Below are positions 22,130-34,620 of a stretch of 64,000 nucleotides of DNA, in pieces. The notes below the pieces were generated by a model. That model saw only the letters and a program-made list of their open reading frames with translations. It searched no databases and was not told the origin of the DNA. The DNA is from Mesostigma viride (taxonomy: Eukaryota; Streptophyta; Mesostigmatophyceae; Mesostigmatales; Mesostigmataceae). Position numbers and translations under genes: made by a program. The DNA is taken from NCBI GenBank assembly GCA_009746045.1, contig RPFO01000754.1, positions 62,001 to 126,000 on the forward strand. The letters are read 5' to 3'. Numbering within the stretch: the stretch's first letter is position 1; each line of letters starts with the position of its first letter.

Positions 22130-24755
22130 ATATTCGGCGCTCCACGTCCCCTTAACTCAAGGGGTCGCAACCGACCCCGAGAAGGACCAGTCAGTCATGG
22201 AGACTTGGCCTGTCCCGACCAACGTTTGTCAGATGCGCAGCTTCCTTGGCATGGCGTCTAATACTATCGTCGCTTCATTCCTCGCTTTGCCACCCTGGCT
22301 GCTCCTCTCAACAATCTGTTGAAGAAGGAAACCACTTGGGCCTGGACAGCTGAGTGCCAGGGCGCGTTCGAGTGCCTCAAAGAGCGGCTTCTCACCGCTC
22401 CAGTCCTGGCCCTACCGGACCCCTCTCGGGGGTACTACGTGGTTGCGTCGGTCGGATGCCAGCAAGGTGGCGATAGGAGGCGCGTTGATGCAGGACTTCG
22501 GTAATGGCCTTCAGCCTATCGAGTACATCTCGGCGACGATGATAGCGGCGGAGCGCAATTATCCGGAACACCAGCAGGAACTACTCGCGGTGGTAATTTA
22601 CTGCTGCTATACGTGGCGCCACCTCCTTCTAGGAGCACAGTTTGATGTCTCCATCTGTCAGCCTATAGATAGCGAGGAGGATATCCGTACCGACTTGTCA
22701 TTCAGACAGATCATCGAGTCCTCTGACTCACCTGCTCACACAACCCACGCTAGTTCCTAGGCAAGCGCGGTGGCTGGAGTATTTGTCCCAGTTTGAGCCC
22801 TTCCGCATTCAGAATGTGAAGGGTGAGGACAAATTATGTCGTTCCAGATGCATGCCCTGTCCCGTAGGTCCGATTATTGGTTCCGTCAATAGGATGCTGC
22901 GGATATGTCAATAGGATGATTAACACGGACACCATAACAGGACTCGGATCCGTCAATACGGGTGCTGCACGACACCTTGGACGTTCTAGCTAGCCACGGT
23001 GGAGGTGCCCCTATGGGGCCTCGCGTCGAACCTTACGGGGCACCACCGGACTCGCCGACCTATCGATCGGTCTTTGCCACCGGTGTGGATTGGGCCAGTG
23101 ACTCAGGTAGTGCGCGAGGACGTACGCTTGGATCCCCCTTGGGGGGGAGGGGTCTTGCTCGGTAGCTCGGGAGGGCAGGTCGGCTCTTCCTTTGAGCCAT
23201 TTTGCGCCCTCTAGCGGGGTTTACCACCCCTTGGTCCCTACTATTGGTGATTCCATCGACTTGTTTGCTGCTGCTCTCAACAGCGTAGCTACAGTCGAGT
23301 CCGATAGCCGGCTGGAACTGAAAGGGCGATCAGCCGATTCACCATCACCGAGCCTACGGCACGGGAAGCCATAGCGTCCCATCCTCAGATGATGGACGGC
23401 CTCCCGTGTAAGTTTCAGATGGGTTTTCTCACGTACAGGTTCGACCTGACACGTAGCGGCTATACGTGCCCCTCATCTGCCGATCTGCCTTGTTCCATGA
23501 TGAGCTTCACGACGAGCAGCATAGCGGTCACCGCGGTACCCAACGTCTTGTTGATTTACTTCAGCGAACGTTCTATTGGAAAGGTATGCGGCGCGATGCT
23601 GAGGAATACGTCAGTACCTGCAGATCATGCCAGGTCATGAAGCCTAGGAACACTGGGTCAGCTGCCATCCCCTTAGTAGTCATCCCGGACCCTGTGCGCC
23701 CTTCAATGGGACAGCGTCATGATGGACTTTGTGGGACCGTTCGCGTTGACCAAGGCAGGTAATGAGCAACTTCTAGGACTTCATTCTAGACCGGATGACA
23801 CGGCGCTGTCATCTACTTACTGCTGTGTCCTCTGAACCTCACGGCTGAGGCATGCGCCGAGCTTTACCTGAACAATGTCTTCCGGTTCCACGGAATGAGT
23901 CGCCAGTTCATTAGCGACAAGGACAAGTTGTTCACATCCAAGTTCTGGCAGAGTTTCTTTTCTGCCCTTGGTACCAAGGTAACGCTCGGCACCGCCTACC
24001 ACAGTTCGACTTCACATCTGGTGGACGACCGTGTGGTGCAGGAGAGTCTGCGTCATTACGTGGATAGGGGTGGAGGCGACTGGGATGAGATCGTGCCGAT
24101 GGTGGAAGTTGCCCTCAACAATTCTCTTATCGCAGCACATGGGTATAAGTACCCCGTTCTTTCCGGACACGGGTCAGCACCCTCTCACTCCGGCCGACCT
24201 ACTGACCGGCACCCTGTTGGAGCACCCGGTTCTACGGTACTCCGATGCAGGGGTGCGGGAGCTGTAATTGGAGAACCTGCGATTGGCCCATGATTGTGCC
24301 ATCGCCGGGTACACCAAGGCTCCAGACAAGTACACAGCGCGGACCCGGCAGCCAGGGACTCACGGACTCCAGAGATCAAGGAGGGTGATCTGGTGTTGCT
24401 GGAGGGTCCGCGCTTGGGGCACTTCCAAGAGAAATTCGAAGAAGGCCTCAAGACCAAGTTGCAACCACTATTCATGGGACCTTACCTGGTCGAGAAGCGG
24501 TTCAACGAGGTCATGTACTATGTCCGAGTCCCTTCCTCCTGGAATCTTAAGTCTAATCTCTTTCATTGGGATCAACTTAAGTTGTACAAGGAGAGTGCCG
24601 TTCAAGGCAGGGTGGACGCTCCGGCGCCTATAGAGCACGATCCACAGACGGGGGAGCGTGAGGACGAGGTGGACGCCATCATAGGATCGACACCGCGATA
24701 CGCGTCGGGGACGACAGTTCCTGATCCGTTGGATGTTCCACCGGTCGCAACATGA
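22130..24755 (+). pseudogene. Ty3/gypsy-type pol remnant: end of RT, RNase H, integrase, C-terminal tail
   Basis: Ordered fragments in shifting frames match a Ty3/gypsy polyprotein. About 22190-22290: the end of RT (WPVPTNVCQMRSFLGMA). 22320-22420: KKETTWAWTAECQGAFECLK and LLTAPVLALPDPS. 22455-22640: an RNase H-like stretch (DASKVAIGGALMQD, IEYISATM, YPEHQQELLAVV, TWRHLLLG). 23470-23640: the integrase HHCC zinc finger (GHRGTQRLVDLLQRTFYWKG..CRSCQ). 23715-24140: the integrase core (MDFVGPF.., RFHGMSRQFISDKDKLFTSK.., ALGTKVTLGTAYHSSTSHL). 24294-24755: an integrase C-terminal region (EGDLVLLEGPRLGHFQ.., LQPLFMGPYLVEKRFNE). At least five frame breaks make it inactive. No LTRs were found on either side, and most of RT, protease and gag are missing. 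Confidence 0.88.
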
Positions 24756-25518
24756 CAGCAGTTGGTTGCCCGAGTCCCAGCTAGATGGTTGTGCACGCCT
24801 TTAGCGAGTACAAGGCGCGACACTCACTTACGTATAGGTTATTACCTATATTTCGTGTGTGTGTGGCATGGCTGGGATGGTTGGAAAACCGTGCGTTGCG
24901 CGTTGCTGTGTTGTCTTGTGCCCCTCCCGTGTTCACTTGCAGGAGGAGGCACTCCGCACCTGGGAGACCTGCGGGTTCTACAATCTTGATGGCCAGTGTC
25001 TCATTACCCCACTATTCTGTTCATGGTCAATTCAACCATGGTGGTGCAGGTGCACCTTTTGCACCCAGAGTACAGTAGGTGGCAGTTTACACCCCCCACC
25101 TGCAGGTTGTAGCCCAGAATGTATTAAAACCATATGCCCCTTCTCAGCGATATGTTCTACATATGCTCCTAATGGAGATATATGTTCTTAATAAATTAAT
25201 TAGTTAATTATAGTTCGATATACCTATCGACGAAACAAGTGGTCAAAAGTGCTAGATACCAAAAAGATGTTCACTTGTTTTCCTAAAGACATAGACCAGA
25301 TGGGTTAGCATCAACACGATGTGATCGATAGTAAACAAATCCTGCCAATCTGCCATGTGCAGCTGTTGTAAAAGTCAAATCAGATTATGTTGTCTCATAA
25401 AGAAATCATGCTGAAACATGAACACAGTATTTCCGACTGAAGCTTGATGTAACCATGTGCACTTTTCATAGGTTCTGGACACCATACTGCAGAGAGAGTT
25501 GGCCAGGTGTTCCAGGCA
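24756..25518. other. 3' side of the gypsy remnant and flank of the transporter gene
   Basis: No LTR and no gene recognised. At 25187-25211 an AT-rich tail (AATAAATTAATTAGTTAATTA) resembles the tails of the local LINEs, so a short LINE 3' fragment may end here. Confidence 0.35.
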
Positions 25519-28500
25519 CTACTTGCTGACATTTGACCCTTGCTCCCTGGACCGCATATTCCACATCGGCAGAAACAAAAGTAATTGAACCAGGGTCCCT
25601 GCTGCTATACAGGAAATGTAAGACTGCCAACCAAACTTTTGAACCGCCAAAGTCAGTGGATAGCCAGACGCTGTGGCTCCTATGTAAGCGATCCAGCCAA
25701 TAAAGCCATTTGCAGTGGCGACAGACTCCTTGGGTACAATGTCCGTTGCCACCAGCGCCACTGCATAACGGAGCGGTAGATATGACGCAAGAGCAGGTCA
25801 GGTGTCATGCCAAAATGCAATGGCAAGAGATTACTTACTGGTTACCCCAAATTAAAAAAAGGATATTCCATTCACGAGTGTCCTGAATCTTGGTTATCCC
25901 AGCAGTTATTTGGGGAAAATTGAAAGCAGTGGTGAGTTATGCATAAATCTTACCTATTCATCGCGTTTGCCCCATACAGCCACCCACCTGTCCAGAGAAC
26001 CTCATACTGCTCCGCCCACCCCATCCACGTTGCTACATTTCTGTGCTAATACATGACACCAAACTTAAATCTTGGCAATGCTTGGTGGACATGTCTTCAG
26101 AGGTGGCCGTCAACGCTCTATGGGGTAATGCAGTCCACCCATAAGTACTCATCCCAGGGTCTGGCAAGCAAAAACGTCCTGACACATAGCAAACAAGCCC
26201 CAACGTTTACGCTAAACAATACTCAATCCTTACATGCTTGCAGTTAGGGTTGCAGAACCAACACATGCGGGGGCCAACTTACCCAGCAGCTGCGGCCCGT
26301 AGATGAAGAACCCCATGGCGAACAGCACGGCCCAGTGCGCCGCGCCCATGCCATGTGCGGGCAGTGCCGCCAGCGCGCCGATGGCAGCCAGGGTGCCCAG
26401 GGTGCAGGCGATCATCACCTGCACGCGCTTGCCAGCCTGGCCTTCCCCCGGCCCCGCGTGCCGCACGAGGTAATCGGCCAGGAAGCCTGCGCGCGCAGGG
26501 GCAACACACGAGACGGTGGCGCATGCTCGGTGAGGTACACGTGGGTGGAGTCGAGAGGGCAGGGACGACCACTTGGGCCAACGGGGCTGGTGGCAACAGC
26601 TCCATGTCAAGGCATACAGACAATAACCTCTACCGCTGCCATGACCACCATAGCGAACAAAAAAGGCAGCCCCCACAGTCACACACACGACAACACTGCA
26701 CCCAGTGCATCACGCAACGGGTTGCTGGTGGTTGGGGGGGGCTGTGATCCCGCCGTGGTGGCTACCTGAATAGCATCAGCAGAACAACCTCCTAATGTAC
26801 AGCATGGCGGCTCACCCCCTGGCCGTGCCCAGTTGACAAATACATGTGCCGAATTGAGGCCGACACACATGTTACACATCAACTGCTTGCCAATGATGGG
26901 TGATCCAGGCTTGCATTGCGAGCCACGCCCACAGGGACACTGCAAGAAGGACACTGCCCGAAGGCGCTCCAACAGTGCTCGCATCGTGCCCATACCCTTT
27001 GGACCATAGCACTTGTCACAGCGCCTTCGAATCACAGCACATCCCGATCACGGTTGCTTCCACACATCCCGACCACGGTTGCTTCCACACATCCCGACCA
27101 CGGTTGCCTCCACACATCGCGATCATGGTTGCTTCCACACACCTTTTACTGCCATTATGTACGAGCGCGGTGCGTGGATGTCTCACCGGCACTGAAGTTG
27201 CCGAGCAGGCCCCCCATCTCAAAGCCGCTGACCGCGAGCACCGCCTGTTTGATGTCGAGCGCGCCCTTGGCGTTCAGCAGGTAGAAGTGCGCCCAGTTGA
27301 TCACGCCCTGCCGCACCGCGTAGACAAAGAAGTAGGAGGCGGCCAGAAGCCACATGGCGGGCAGCCGCGCAACATCGGCCAGCACAGAGCGCACGTCGCC
27401 ATCCTTGGCAGGGGCTGCAGGCCCGGAAGCCGATGCCTTCACCCCACCAATGGGCGCAAACCCCTTGTCCTCCGGCTGTGCGTGCCCACCACACAGTGTG
27501 ACAACGCGGGACAGCCCCCGGGCCCCAGCAGCAGTGCGTGAATGTTCATTAATAACCAAACAGCAACCTCCAATGTTCATTAATAACCAAACAGCAACCT
27601 CCAATGTTCATTAATAACCAAACAGCAACCTCCAATGTTCATTAATAACCAAACAGCAACCTCCAATGTTCATTAATAACCAAACAGCAACCTCCAATGT
27701 TCATTAATAACCAAACAGCAACCTCCAATGATTAATAACCAAACAGCAACCTCCAATGTTCATTAATAACCAAACAGCAACCTCCCATGATTAATAACCA
27801 AACAGCAACCTCCAATGTTCATTAATAACCAAACAGCAACCTCCCATGTTCATTAATAACCAAACAGCAACCTCCAATGTTCATTAATAACCAAACAGCA
27901 ACCTCCCATGTTCATTAATAACCAAACAGCAACCTCCAATGTTCATTAATAACCAAACAGCAACCTCCAATGTTCATTAATAACCAAACAGCAACCTCCA
28001 ATGATTAATAACCAAACAGCAACCTCCAATGTTCATTAATAACCAAACAGCAACCTCCCATGATTAATAACCAAACAGCAACCTCCAATGTTCATTAATA
28101 ACCAAACAGCAACCTCCAATGATTAATAACCAAACAGCAACCTCCAATGTTCATTAATAACCAAACAGCAACCTCCAATGTTCATTAATAACCAAACAGC
28201 AACCTCCCATGATTAATAACCAAACAGCAACCTCCAATGATTAATAACCAAACAGCAACCTCCAATGTTCATTAATAACCAAACAGCAACCTCCCATGAT
28301 TAATAACCAAACAGCAACCTCCAATGTTCATTAATAACCAAACAGCAACCTCCAATGTTCATTAATAACCAAACAGCAACCTCCAATGTTCATTAATAAC
28401 CAAACAGCAACCTCCAATGATTAATAACCAAACAGCAACCTCCAATGATTAATAACCAAACAGCAACCTCCAATGGCCCACTACTTCCACGGGTGTCGCA

Positions 28501-29737
28501 TGCAGCATCTGGGCAAGTTGGCAACCCCCCGTGGCTGCGCATGCCTACTGCGGCTCTGCGGCGCGGCGAGCAAGGGTGAGATACAGTGAGCAAGGGTCAG
28601 CAAGGCAGCGATGCACCTGCGGCTTACCTTGTCCACCACGACGAAGTAGCAGGCAATCGCCGCCAGCACGCCCAGGCAACCGGGCAGGAACATGCCGTAG
28701 CGCCAGCCCAGGGTGCTGGTGGCGCCGGCCAGCAGGGTGATGGCGACACCCCCCAGGTTGTGGCTCGAGTTCCACACCTGTCAGGTGGCATGTGTCACAG
28801 GCTTGCGGGTAGGTGGCATGCGGCACACGGGTGTGGGTATGCATGCATGCATGCATGCATGCCGGTAAGGTCAGTTGCCTCTGGTAAGCACACACGAAAT
28901 AAACATTGTCTTTGCGCGAAACAAGCATCATCTTTGCGCCACAAGGGTGGAGCGTGTGCAATACGAGTGGAGCGTGCACGGTGATGGAAAGGGCGGGCTT
29001 GCTTGTGTGGCGGATCGTGTTGACGCGTGGCTGCTCACCGCCCAGTAGCGGCCGCGGATGGCTGTCTCAAACCAGATGGTCAGCAGCTTGGCGCACTGCG
29101 GCGTGGCCAGGCCCTGGAAGACGCCGTTGATGGCCCACAGCGCGGTGCACACAGGCAGGGAGGAGGTCATACCAAACGCCAGATTCACGAGCGCGGCCGC
29201 CAGCAGCGCACCCGCGAATATCTGGCGCGGGGAGTAGAGGTCGCCCAGCAGCCCCCCCAGCAGCTTGGAGCCCGCGTACGCCACGGGGAACACCGAGGCG
29301 ACCGCGCCCACCTGCGTGATGGACAGGCCCAACGCCGGGTCGGCCATCATCGCGGGGCTCGCGTACGTGAACGACAGGCGGCACATGTAGTAGACGCTGT
29401 AGCCCAGCCAGATGCCCGCAAACATGCCCAGCCGCGTGCGCTCAAACGGGGTACCCAAGACGCCGGCGTCGCGGGGTGTGACCGCTACCGGCTCTTGTCC
29501 GCCCTGCTGCTGTGCACAGACAGGGCCCCGAGTACGCGTCGCCGCTGTCCTCGGGCGAGGCGTGGCTAGCGGGAGGCATGGGCCGAGCCGTTTATTCCAA
29601 CCGCTGACACCGCCGCCCTGGCAGCGTTTGGGGCTGCCTGCCTTTAGATGGGGGAAGCGGCTTGCGGGGCGCAGAGCTTGCTGCGCCCGCCAACCGAGAA
29701 GAGCCAGTGTGTGGGGACCAATCGTGCCAGTGAGCAT
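25519..29737 (-). CDS. Organophosphate:phosphate antiporter, OPA/SLC37-like MFS transporter
   Basis: Five exons, read from high to low coordinate: 29039-29737, 28628-28777, 27187-27475, 26283-26486, 25519-25760. All introns are GT-AG and every phase joins, giving 527 residues (1584 bases including the stop). Residues 1-100 are basic, Ala/Arg/Pro-rich and may be an organelle transit peptide. The MFS core then starts TPFERTRLGMFAG..LGYSVYYMCRLSFTYASP, the first-helix signature of the GlpT/UhpC/SLC37 group. Later parts are WNSSHNLGG..LGWRYGMFLPG (exon 2), PAMWLLAASYFFVYAVRQG (exon 3), FIYGPQLLV (exon 4/5 join) and KESVATANGFIGWIAYIGAT (exon 5), covering twelve helices. Family members exchange glycerol-3-phosphate or hexose phosphates for phosphate; the substrate here is unknown. 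The start ATG at 29737 is the first in frame. Intron 2 is almost filled by a minisatellite. The gene is head to head with the ZIP gene. Confidence 0.93.
27039..27145. repeat. 25-26-bp tandem repeat, about 4 copies, in transporter intron 3
   Basis: Copies of CATCCCGACCACGGTTGCTT plus CCACA, with small changes, run from about 27039 to 27145 inside intron 3. Confidence 0.85.
27535..28480. repeat. 31/28-bp minisatellite in transporter intron 2
   Basis: About 31 copies of a unit containing AATAACCAAACAGCAACCTC, in two length classes that differ by three bases (ATGTTCATTAAT versus ATGATTAAT), plus a CCAAT/CCCAT single-base variant. The classes are interspersed, which points to repeated unequal exchange. 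The array fills most of intron 2 and begins about 60 bases from the exon 3 acceptor. It holds no unique spacers. Confidence 0.95.
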
Positions 29738-31355
29738 TTTATCAAGGCGCAAGGTAGAGTCTTTCTCCCGAGAGAAAACCAGTCGTGTTGCTTAAGACAG
29801 ACGGAGAGCCCGAAGCATAGCGGCGTCCAAAAAAGTTATCGTGTCAAAGTGAGGGAGTAGGTATCACGCTAGCCAATCAGGCTCGGACGGACCGCGCAGC
29901 GGCCACTACCGCTTCGCAAGGCAAACCCCTTGTCGGATTCCGCTTTTTTCTAGCGTGAGAAGAGGGATTGGCAATGCCAACAATTACACCTGCTCAAGCT
30001 AGGGCTAGGTAGCTCCTGCTTGCCAACGTTGCATTCCTGCTCAAAATACCGGCTGGTGCAAAATTACAGCCGGCAGCGGCAACACCCCAGCCGCAGCGAA
30101 ACGCACAAGCTATATTGTATGAATAAACGCCTCCGCACTTGATTGCGTATGTCTGAGTAGGCACATACAATGCGCGTACAAGAACAGCCTACTTCAGCTG
30201 ACCTGTTTAGGGAGCAATTTTAAAATGGCAATCTATATGGCCATAACGCGACAGGCCTTGTCAGCTAACATCCCAAAATTATCAAGACATGACCCCGAAA
30301 CAACGTGCTTTTTCCGGCTCCCCAAAGCAAGTTAAATTTGAAGTCATGTTTTTGTTGTTTTGTTGTTGTTGACAGCAGAGTGGCATGCAACATAACAAAG
30401 AAATTAATTATGAACCCCGAATAGAAGAACCCTCAATAATCTAGTAAGAATCTGACACGGGCATGGCAGGATCAACCCTGGCACGTGGCAACACAAGGTA
30501 TATGTTCAGTACAACTTGAACAACAAGTTACACAAAACTACGACACCAAGCCGAACACCTCTGCCGGCCCCCATGAGGCCGGACCAGCCTCTTCCAATAT
30601 ATCCCGCATCGGTATTCGGTGCGCCATTCGGCGTTTACTGTACAAATACAAAATTTGCCCAGTTGTCGTGGTCTCGTGGACACTGCGCCGTTGACATCTT
30701 ACCTCCAATATTACCCACCGACCCCCGTTGGTACGGCTTTTAAGGCAAACAGGTAACTCGCAGGTAATTCGTCTCCTGATGAGTGTACGAACCGTCAACA
30801 TTCTACAAGGATCTCCCCCTGGCTCTTGTTCGCTTACGCAAAAATAAAGTGCATGAAACCACGCGTGTCGGCGGTGTCGCGAACGAAACAGGCCGTACCA
30901 AAGATATGCGAAAAATGCACGCGTACACGGACGCGCGGGACGTCGCATGCTCTGCGCGCTTGATCAGTTAGTGCACTTGGTCGAGGCCGAGCCGCTCATG
31001 ACCTCATGTCGATCGGCCATTCGACCTGCGTCAGCTTCCTATACCACGCGCACCTGGTCGGGCAAGTCGTGGTGGGAGCAACACAGGCCTCGCTTGGTGC
31101 TGCAATAGAAGCCACGGTAGATTAGTCATCGCAGTGTCCAAAGGCTGTCGTGGGGGGACATGTTAGTTTGGTGCTAGCTCAGGTCATGGGCACTATTCAA
31201 TGCGACATGCCGTGTAGTTGTCAACTCCTTGAATGAACATTTAGTTGCCACATGAGGTTGCCGAGAGGCTTGCGTCTCAGGCCAAGTGCGGCTCCGGGGG
31301 TTCCAATTTCGCTGTAGTTGTGCTTGCGCAAGCGTGTTGAAATTACCGTGTAATC
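29738..31355. promoter_or_regulatory. Shared upstream region between the divergent transporter and ZIP genes
   Basis: The two start codons point away from each other across about 1.6 kb. I see no TATA box that I would defend and no other gene. Frames at 30485-30971 overlap each other on both strands and look like chance. A GTTGTT run lies at 30350-30370. Confidence 0.4.
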
Positions 31356-33991
31356 ATGGCGAAGATTGTCGTGGTTACCGGGATAGCGACGCTGTGCCTT
31401 GGGATAACATTGGGTTGGTTTGCACTACCTTATGTTGCTAGCTTGGGAAGCACTTTCCTTGGATTTGCAGCGATTCCGTCCGCTGCTATGCTAATTGGCA
31501 GTATTTCATCATATGTAGTTAATCCTCGCGAAACCTTTGTCTGCGCTATGCAGCACCTGGCTGCAGGCATTGTCTTAGCCGCCCTTGGCAGCGAGTTCCT
31601 CCCCCGTTTGAAGCTCGCTGTAGTCACTTGGCAAGGTAATTCTGCCTATTGTCTGGTGACTTAGTGTGTTCTATTGCTTTTCGTGCTGTTTTGTGCTTTC
31701 ATTTATGCCGCGCTAGTCCATCTTACCGTGGGTAAGGGCTTGTATGCAGGGCTATGCTGCGTTGCAAATTTCTGGAATTGTATATACTATATAGGCGGGC
31801 TTGGGATGCCTTCGGATCAGGAGACCCCTATAGCCGCGAAATCATGCAAGAGGTCCTGTGTTCGAATCCGGTATGATACCAAACTGTTTCACTATGTAGG
31901 TGGAGTCGTGATTGTCGCATGTAATCAAACTGCTGCACTCATCGGTGTCCATTTCCTCTCCCCCCCCCCCCCCCTCCCCCCTCTGGTAATGTATGCAGGC
32001 GGTGCGGCTGTGTTTCTCGGCTTCATCGGCGGCATGGCCTTGCTGATGGCCCTGAAAGCCGTTTCTGGGGAGGAAGACGAGGAAGAGGGGTACAAGGTGG
32101 TCCCTGAGGAAGCGGAGGCCGCGCAGCCCCCCTCTCCCGTACCCGAGGACGCCCCCGCCGATCTGTCCTCCAACGTGACCATGGAGCCCGAGGGCGTGGC
32201 GAGTCGTCCCCCGGGCGGTCTGTCGCGTCGCTACACGTCGATGGACGAGCAGGACATGCGACGGCGCGCGCTCATGGGGCTGGAGGGGGAGAGCGCTACC
32301 GGCAGCCCCTGGGTGCGACCGGCCCAAGCGCACCCCCACCACCCCCACTACCGGCCGCTCGGGTTTGTGCGCCAGGCCTTCGGCATGCACTACACCCTGT
32401 CGCATGGAGATGACCTGGGAGAGGTGCGTGGGGCAGTGGCGGCCAATAGGGCGACGCACGCCCTGTGGCATTGGCGATGGTCGGTTCGGTCTATTGCCAG
32501 CCAATGCCGCCTCCCCTTGCCATGTGCAGGCCTACAGGAAAGCCCTGGATCATCCCCGCCCAGTTCCGCATCCCCCGCTTTCTCCCCTTGTTACGGTGCA
32601 CGTCATCCTGTGCTGCACGGCCAGGCTGCCACGTTTCCCACCCTCGCCCGCATGGCCCTACGCCCTACACCCTTGGGAGCGTGCAAGCAGTCACAACTGC
32701 CAGCTACGCAGGGGCGAACGCTCCCTTAGGGGCGCGGCGGCCAGTGGCGGGCACCTGCCTAGCCACCTTGCCTCGTCAACGGCTCGCCGGACACTTGCAT
32801 CTGGGATGGGGGGATTTGGGTTCCCCCCGCGTTCAGCCGCTGTGACATGGCAATGCCAAGTGTCGCAGGGCCCCAATCAGGCCGAGGCGCCTGGTGCAAG
32901 TACACCCGTGTGGCTTGCTTTGATAACCACTCCGGTGGCCTGTCATGCCTCTACTGCATCGTTCCCACCGTGTTGGTCACGCCGGTACTGCATCATTCCC
33001 ACCGTGTTGATCGCTGCTGCTGGCGTCCTTACAGGCATCCGCTTGTTTGGGGGGGAAATCTTTCCTTGGCCGATGCTTGCACTGCTATCACCACACACCG
33101 GCTCCACACACTGGCACAGGCCCTGTGGGGGTGGGAGCTGTTGCCCCTCGGTTTGTGCTTGTGATCTCGTGCATTGTTAATGTGGGGAAGCAGGTTGTGA
33201 ATGTGGTGAAGGTAACAAGCTGGCACGGACATCAGCAGGTTGTGTCTGCGTGGTGGCTTACAGTTTTGCTCCTGTTAATGCTTGCGCTTGTCGGCGTGTC
33301 TATGGGGGGGCCTGGCTGGCGTCAGGTCGCCCGCCCTCATGGGTATGCAGCCTACAGCGTGTCGACACCTGGCAGCATGCTCGACATCGAGGGTTACGGC
33401 GCGCAGCAGAACGGGCGTGAACCCGAGCCGCCCTTTCCCTTGCCATTGAAGGTCAACCATTCGGCGGCGCCCAGCCTGACCGCCACGCCGACATATCACG
33501 TCGCGGTCCCCGCGCCCCCCTCGGAGGCCAGCCTGGTCCAGCGGCCGTTCCCTTCCTCGATGGCCGCCGCGGTCTACATCGACTCGGGCATCGACGGCCT
33601 CTTCATCGGCGTTGCATGGGTCACCGCGCCCAGCGCCGCCTTCATCATGGCCGTCAGCTTGGGCGTGGAGATGGCGTTCCTGGGCCTGACCTTCTCGATC
33701 ACGGTGCAAAGGTCCTCAGGAGTGGGCGTGTTGAAGAAGCTGTGCGCACTCCTTTGGGGCCCGTGCCTTCTATACATCTTTGCCGTGGTGGGAGCAATGG
33801 CGAGCTCCGCCGTCATGCACTATCCTCTGGTGTTCAGTGGTGTATCTGCGTTCGGCACCAGCGCGTTGCTGTACATGGTAGCAGAGGAGCTCTTACTGTC
33901 AGCGCATGAGAATCCAGAGATTGGGCACATCTGGTGGATCGACGTATGCTTCTTTATTGGCTTCCTGATACCCATCTATTTGGATGCCTAA
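31356..33991 (+). CDS. ZIP-family divalent metal transporter
   Basis: Exons 31356-31635, 31999-32423 and a last exon taken as 33326-33991, giving 456 residues. The joins are in phase (1+2, then 0). Exon 1 encodes an N-terminal helix and AMQHLAAGIVLAALGSEFLP, the pattern of ZIP helix 2. Exon 2 has helix 3 (GGAAVFLGFIGGMALLMAL) and then a long acidic, His-containing cytosolic loop (EEDEEEGYKVV.., HPHHPHYRP). Exon 3 has helix 4 (YIDSGIDGLFIGVAW), then helices 5 and 6, and near the end YMVAEELLLSAHE, the form of the HE..HE metal-site helix found in some bacterial-type ZIPs. Zn, Fe or Mn transport is inferred. An extra exon at 32530-32593 (AYRKALDHP..) is possible, and the acceptor of the last exon is the weakest part of the model. 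A TGTAA polyadenylation signal lies 39 bases after the stop. Confidence 0.82.
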
Positions 33992-34029
33992 ACTGCCAAT
34001 AGCAGCTGTAGATTTTGCAAGCTGTTCTT

Positions 34030-34034
34030 TGTAA
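34030..34034 (+). terminator. TGTAA polyadenylation signal of the ZIP gene
   Basis: TGTAA, the usual poly(A) signal of green algae, occurs 39 bases downstream of the ZIP stop codon. The motif is short, so this rests on its position. Confidence 0.5.
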
Positions 34035-34539
34035 TGCACAGCCCGCATTTCCTGATGTTCATAGGATCTTGTTGTCAGGGAAAGTTAATATCTTATTCAA
34101 TCCATTATCTATTAGACATTCAGCCGGCATTGGAAAATTTTCAGAGCCCTTGCAGCTATTCCGCAGCAAAATGATGTGCAGCAGCACATGGCATTTTGGG
34201 TTCAATATGTGCTTGCGAATGTGTCATCGAGGTGTGACCCAGCATAATAAGGCTGGCCATCCTGTGCGACGGAATCCATCTGATCGATCACGTCCCTCCA
34301 TATAGCATATCAAATGCGGCCCTCGATCGGAGGTCCGTCGATCCAGCTCTACTAGGGACTCAATGTTCAGCATGTACTGGAAGCACACATGCATTGAGTC
34401 TGTTGCAGTTTTAAAATATTGGCAACAGAACGGAGGCCATGGTACGTGCCGATTTGCTCACGTCAACATAGTGAGGCAATGCTCACACGCGGGCCGTATT
34501 GCACCCACAGGGGATGCTGAATCGTTTCGACGGGCCGGT
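34035..34539. other. ZIP 3' flank, nothing recognised
   Basis: No gene or array. The segment leads into a LINE 3'-end fragment. Confidence 0.35.
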
Positions 34540-34620
34540 TCGATTGTGCACCCGGTGTGGCATGCCTTTGGCATGAGGGACGGCACGAGTTTAATTCATT
34601 CATTCATTCATTATTTAATT
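34540..34620 (+). mobile_element. LINE 3'-end fragment with (ATTC)n tail
   Basis: Carries the hairpin GGCATGCCTTTGGCATGA typical of the local LINE 3' ends, then GGCACGAGTTTAATTCATTC and a run of ATTC. It is cut by the element with inverted ends that starts at 34621. Confidence 0.7.

Noticed and set aside
24756-25200. Right LTR of the gypsy remnant
   Set aside because: No sequence here recurs upstream of 22130, so no LTR pair can be shown.
27535-28480. CRISPR-like array of about 30-bp repeats
   Set aside because: The repeats are contiguous with no unique spacers, in an intron of a eukaryotic gene. It is a minisatellite.
28843-28862. (GCAT)n run as a regulatory site
   Set aside because: It is a simple microsatellite inside intron 1 of the transporter gene, with nothing to suggest function.
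31800-31885. Possible tRNA in ZIP intron 1 (GTTCGAATC T-loop-like motif)
   Set aside because: The T-arm stem does not pair, and no matching acceptor stem or anticodon arm could be drawn.
32530-32593. Extra ZIP exon (AYRKALDHP..)
   Set aside because: It is in phase, but its donor is weak (ACG|GTGCAC) and the peptide has no ZIP similarity. Left as optional.
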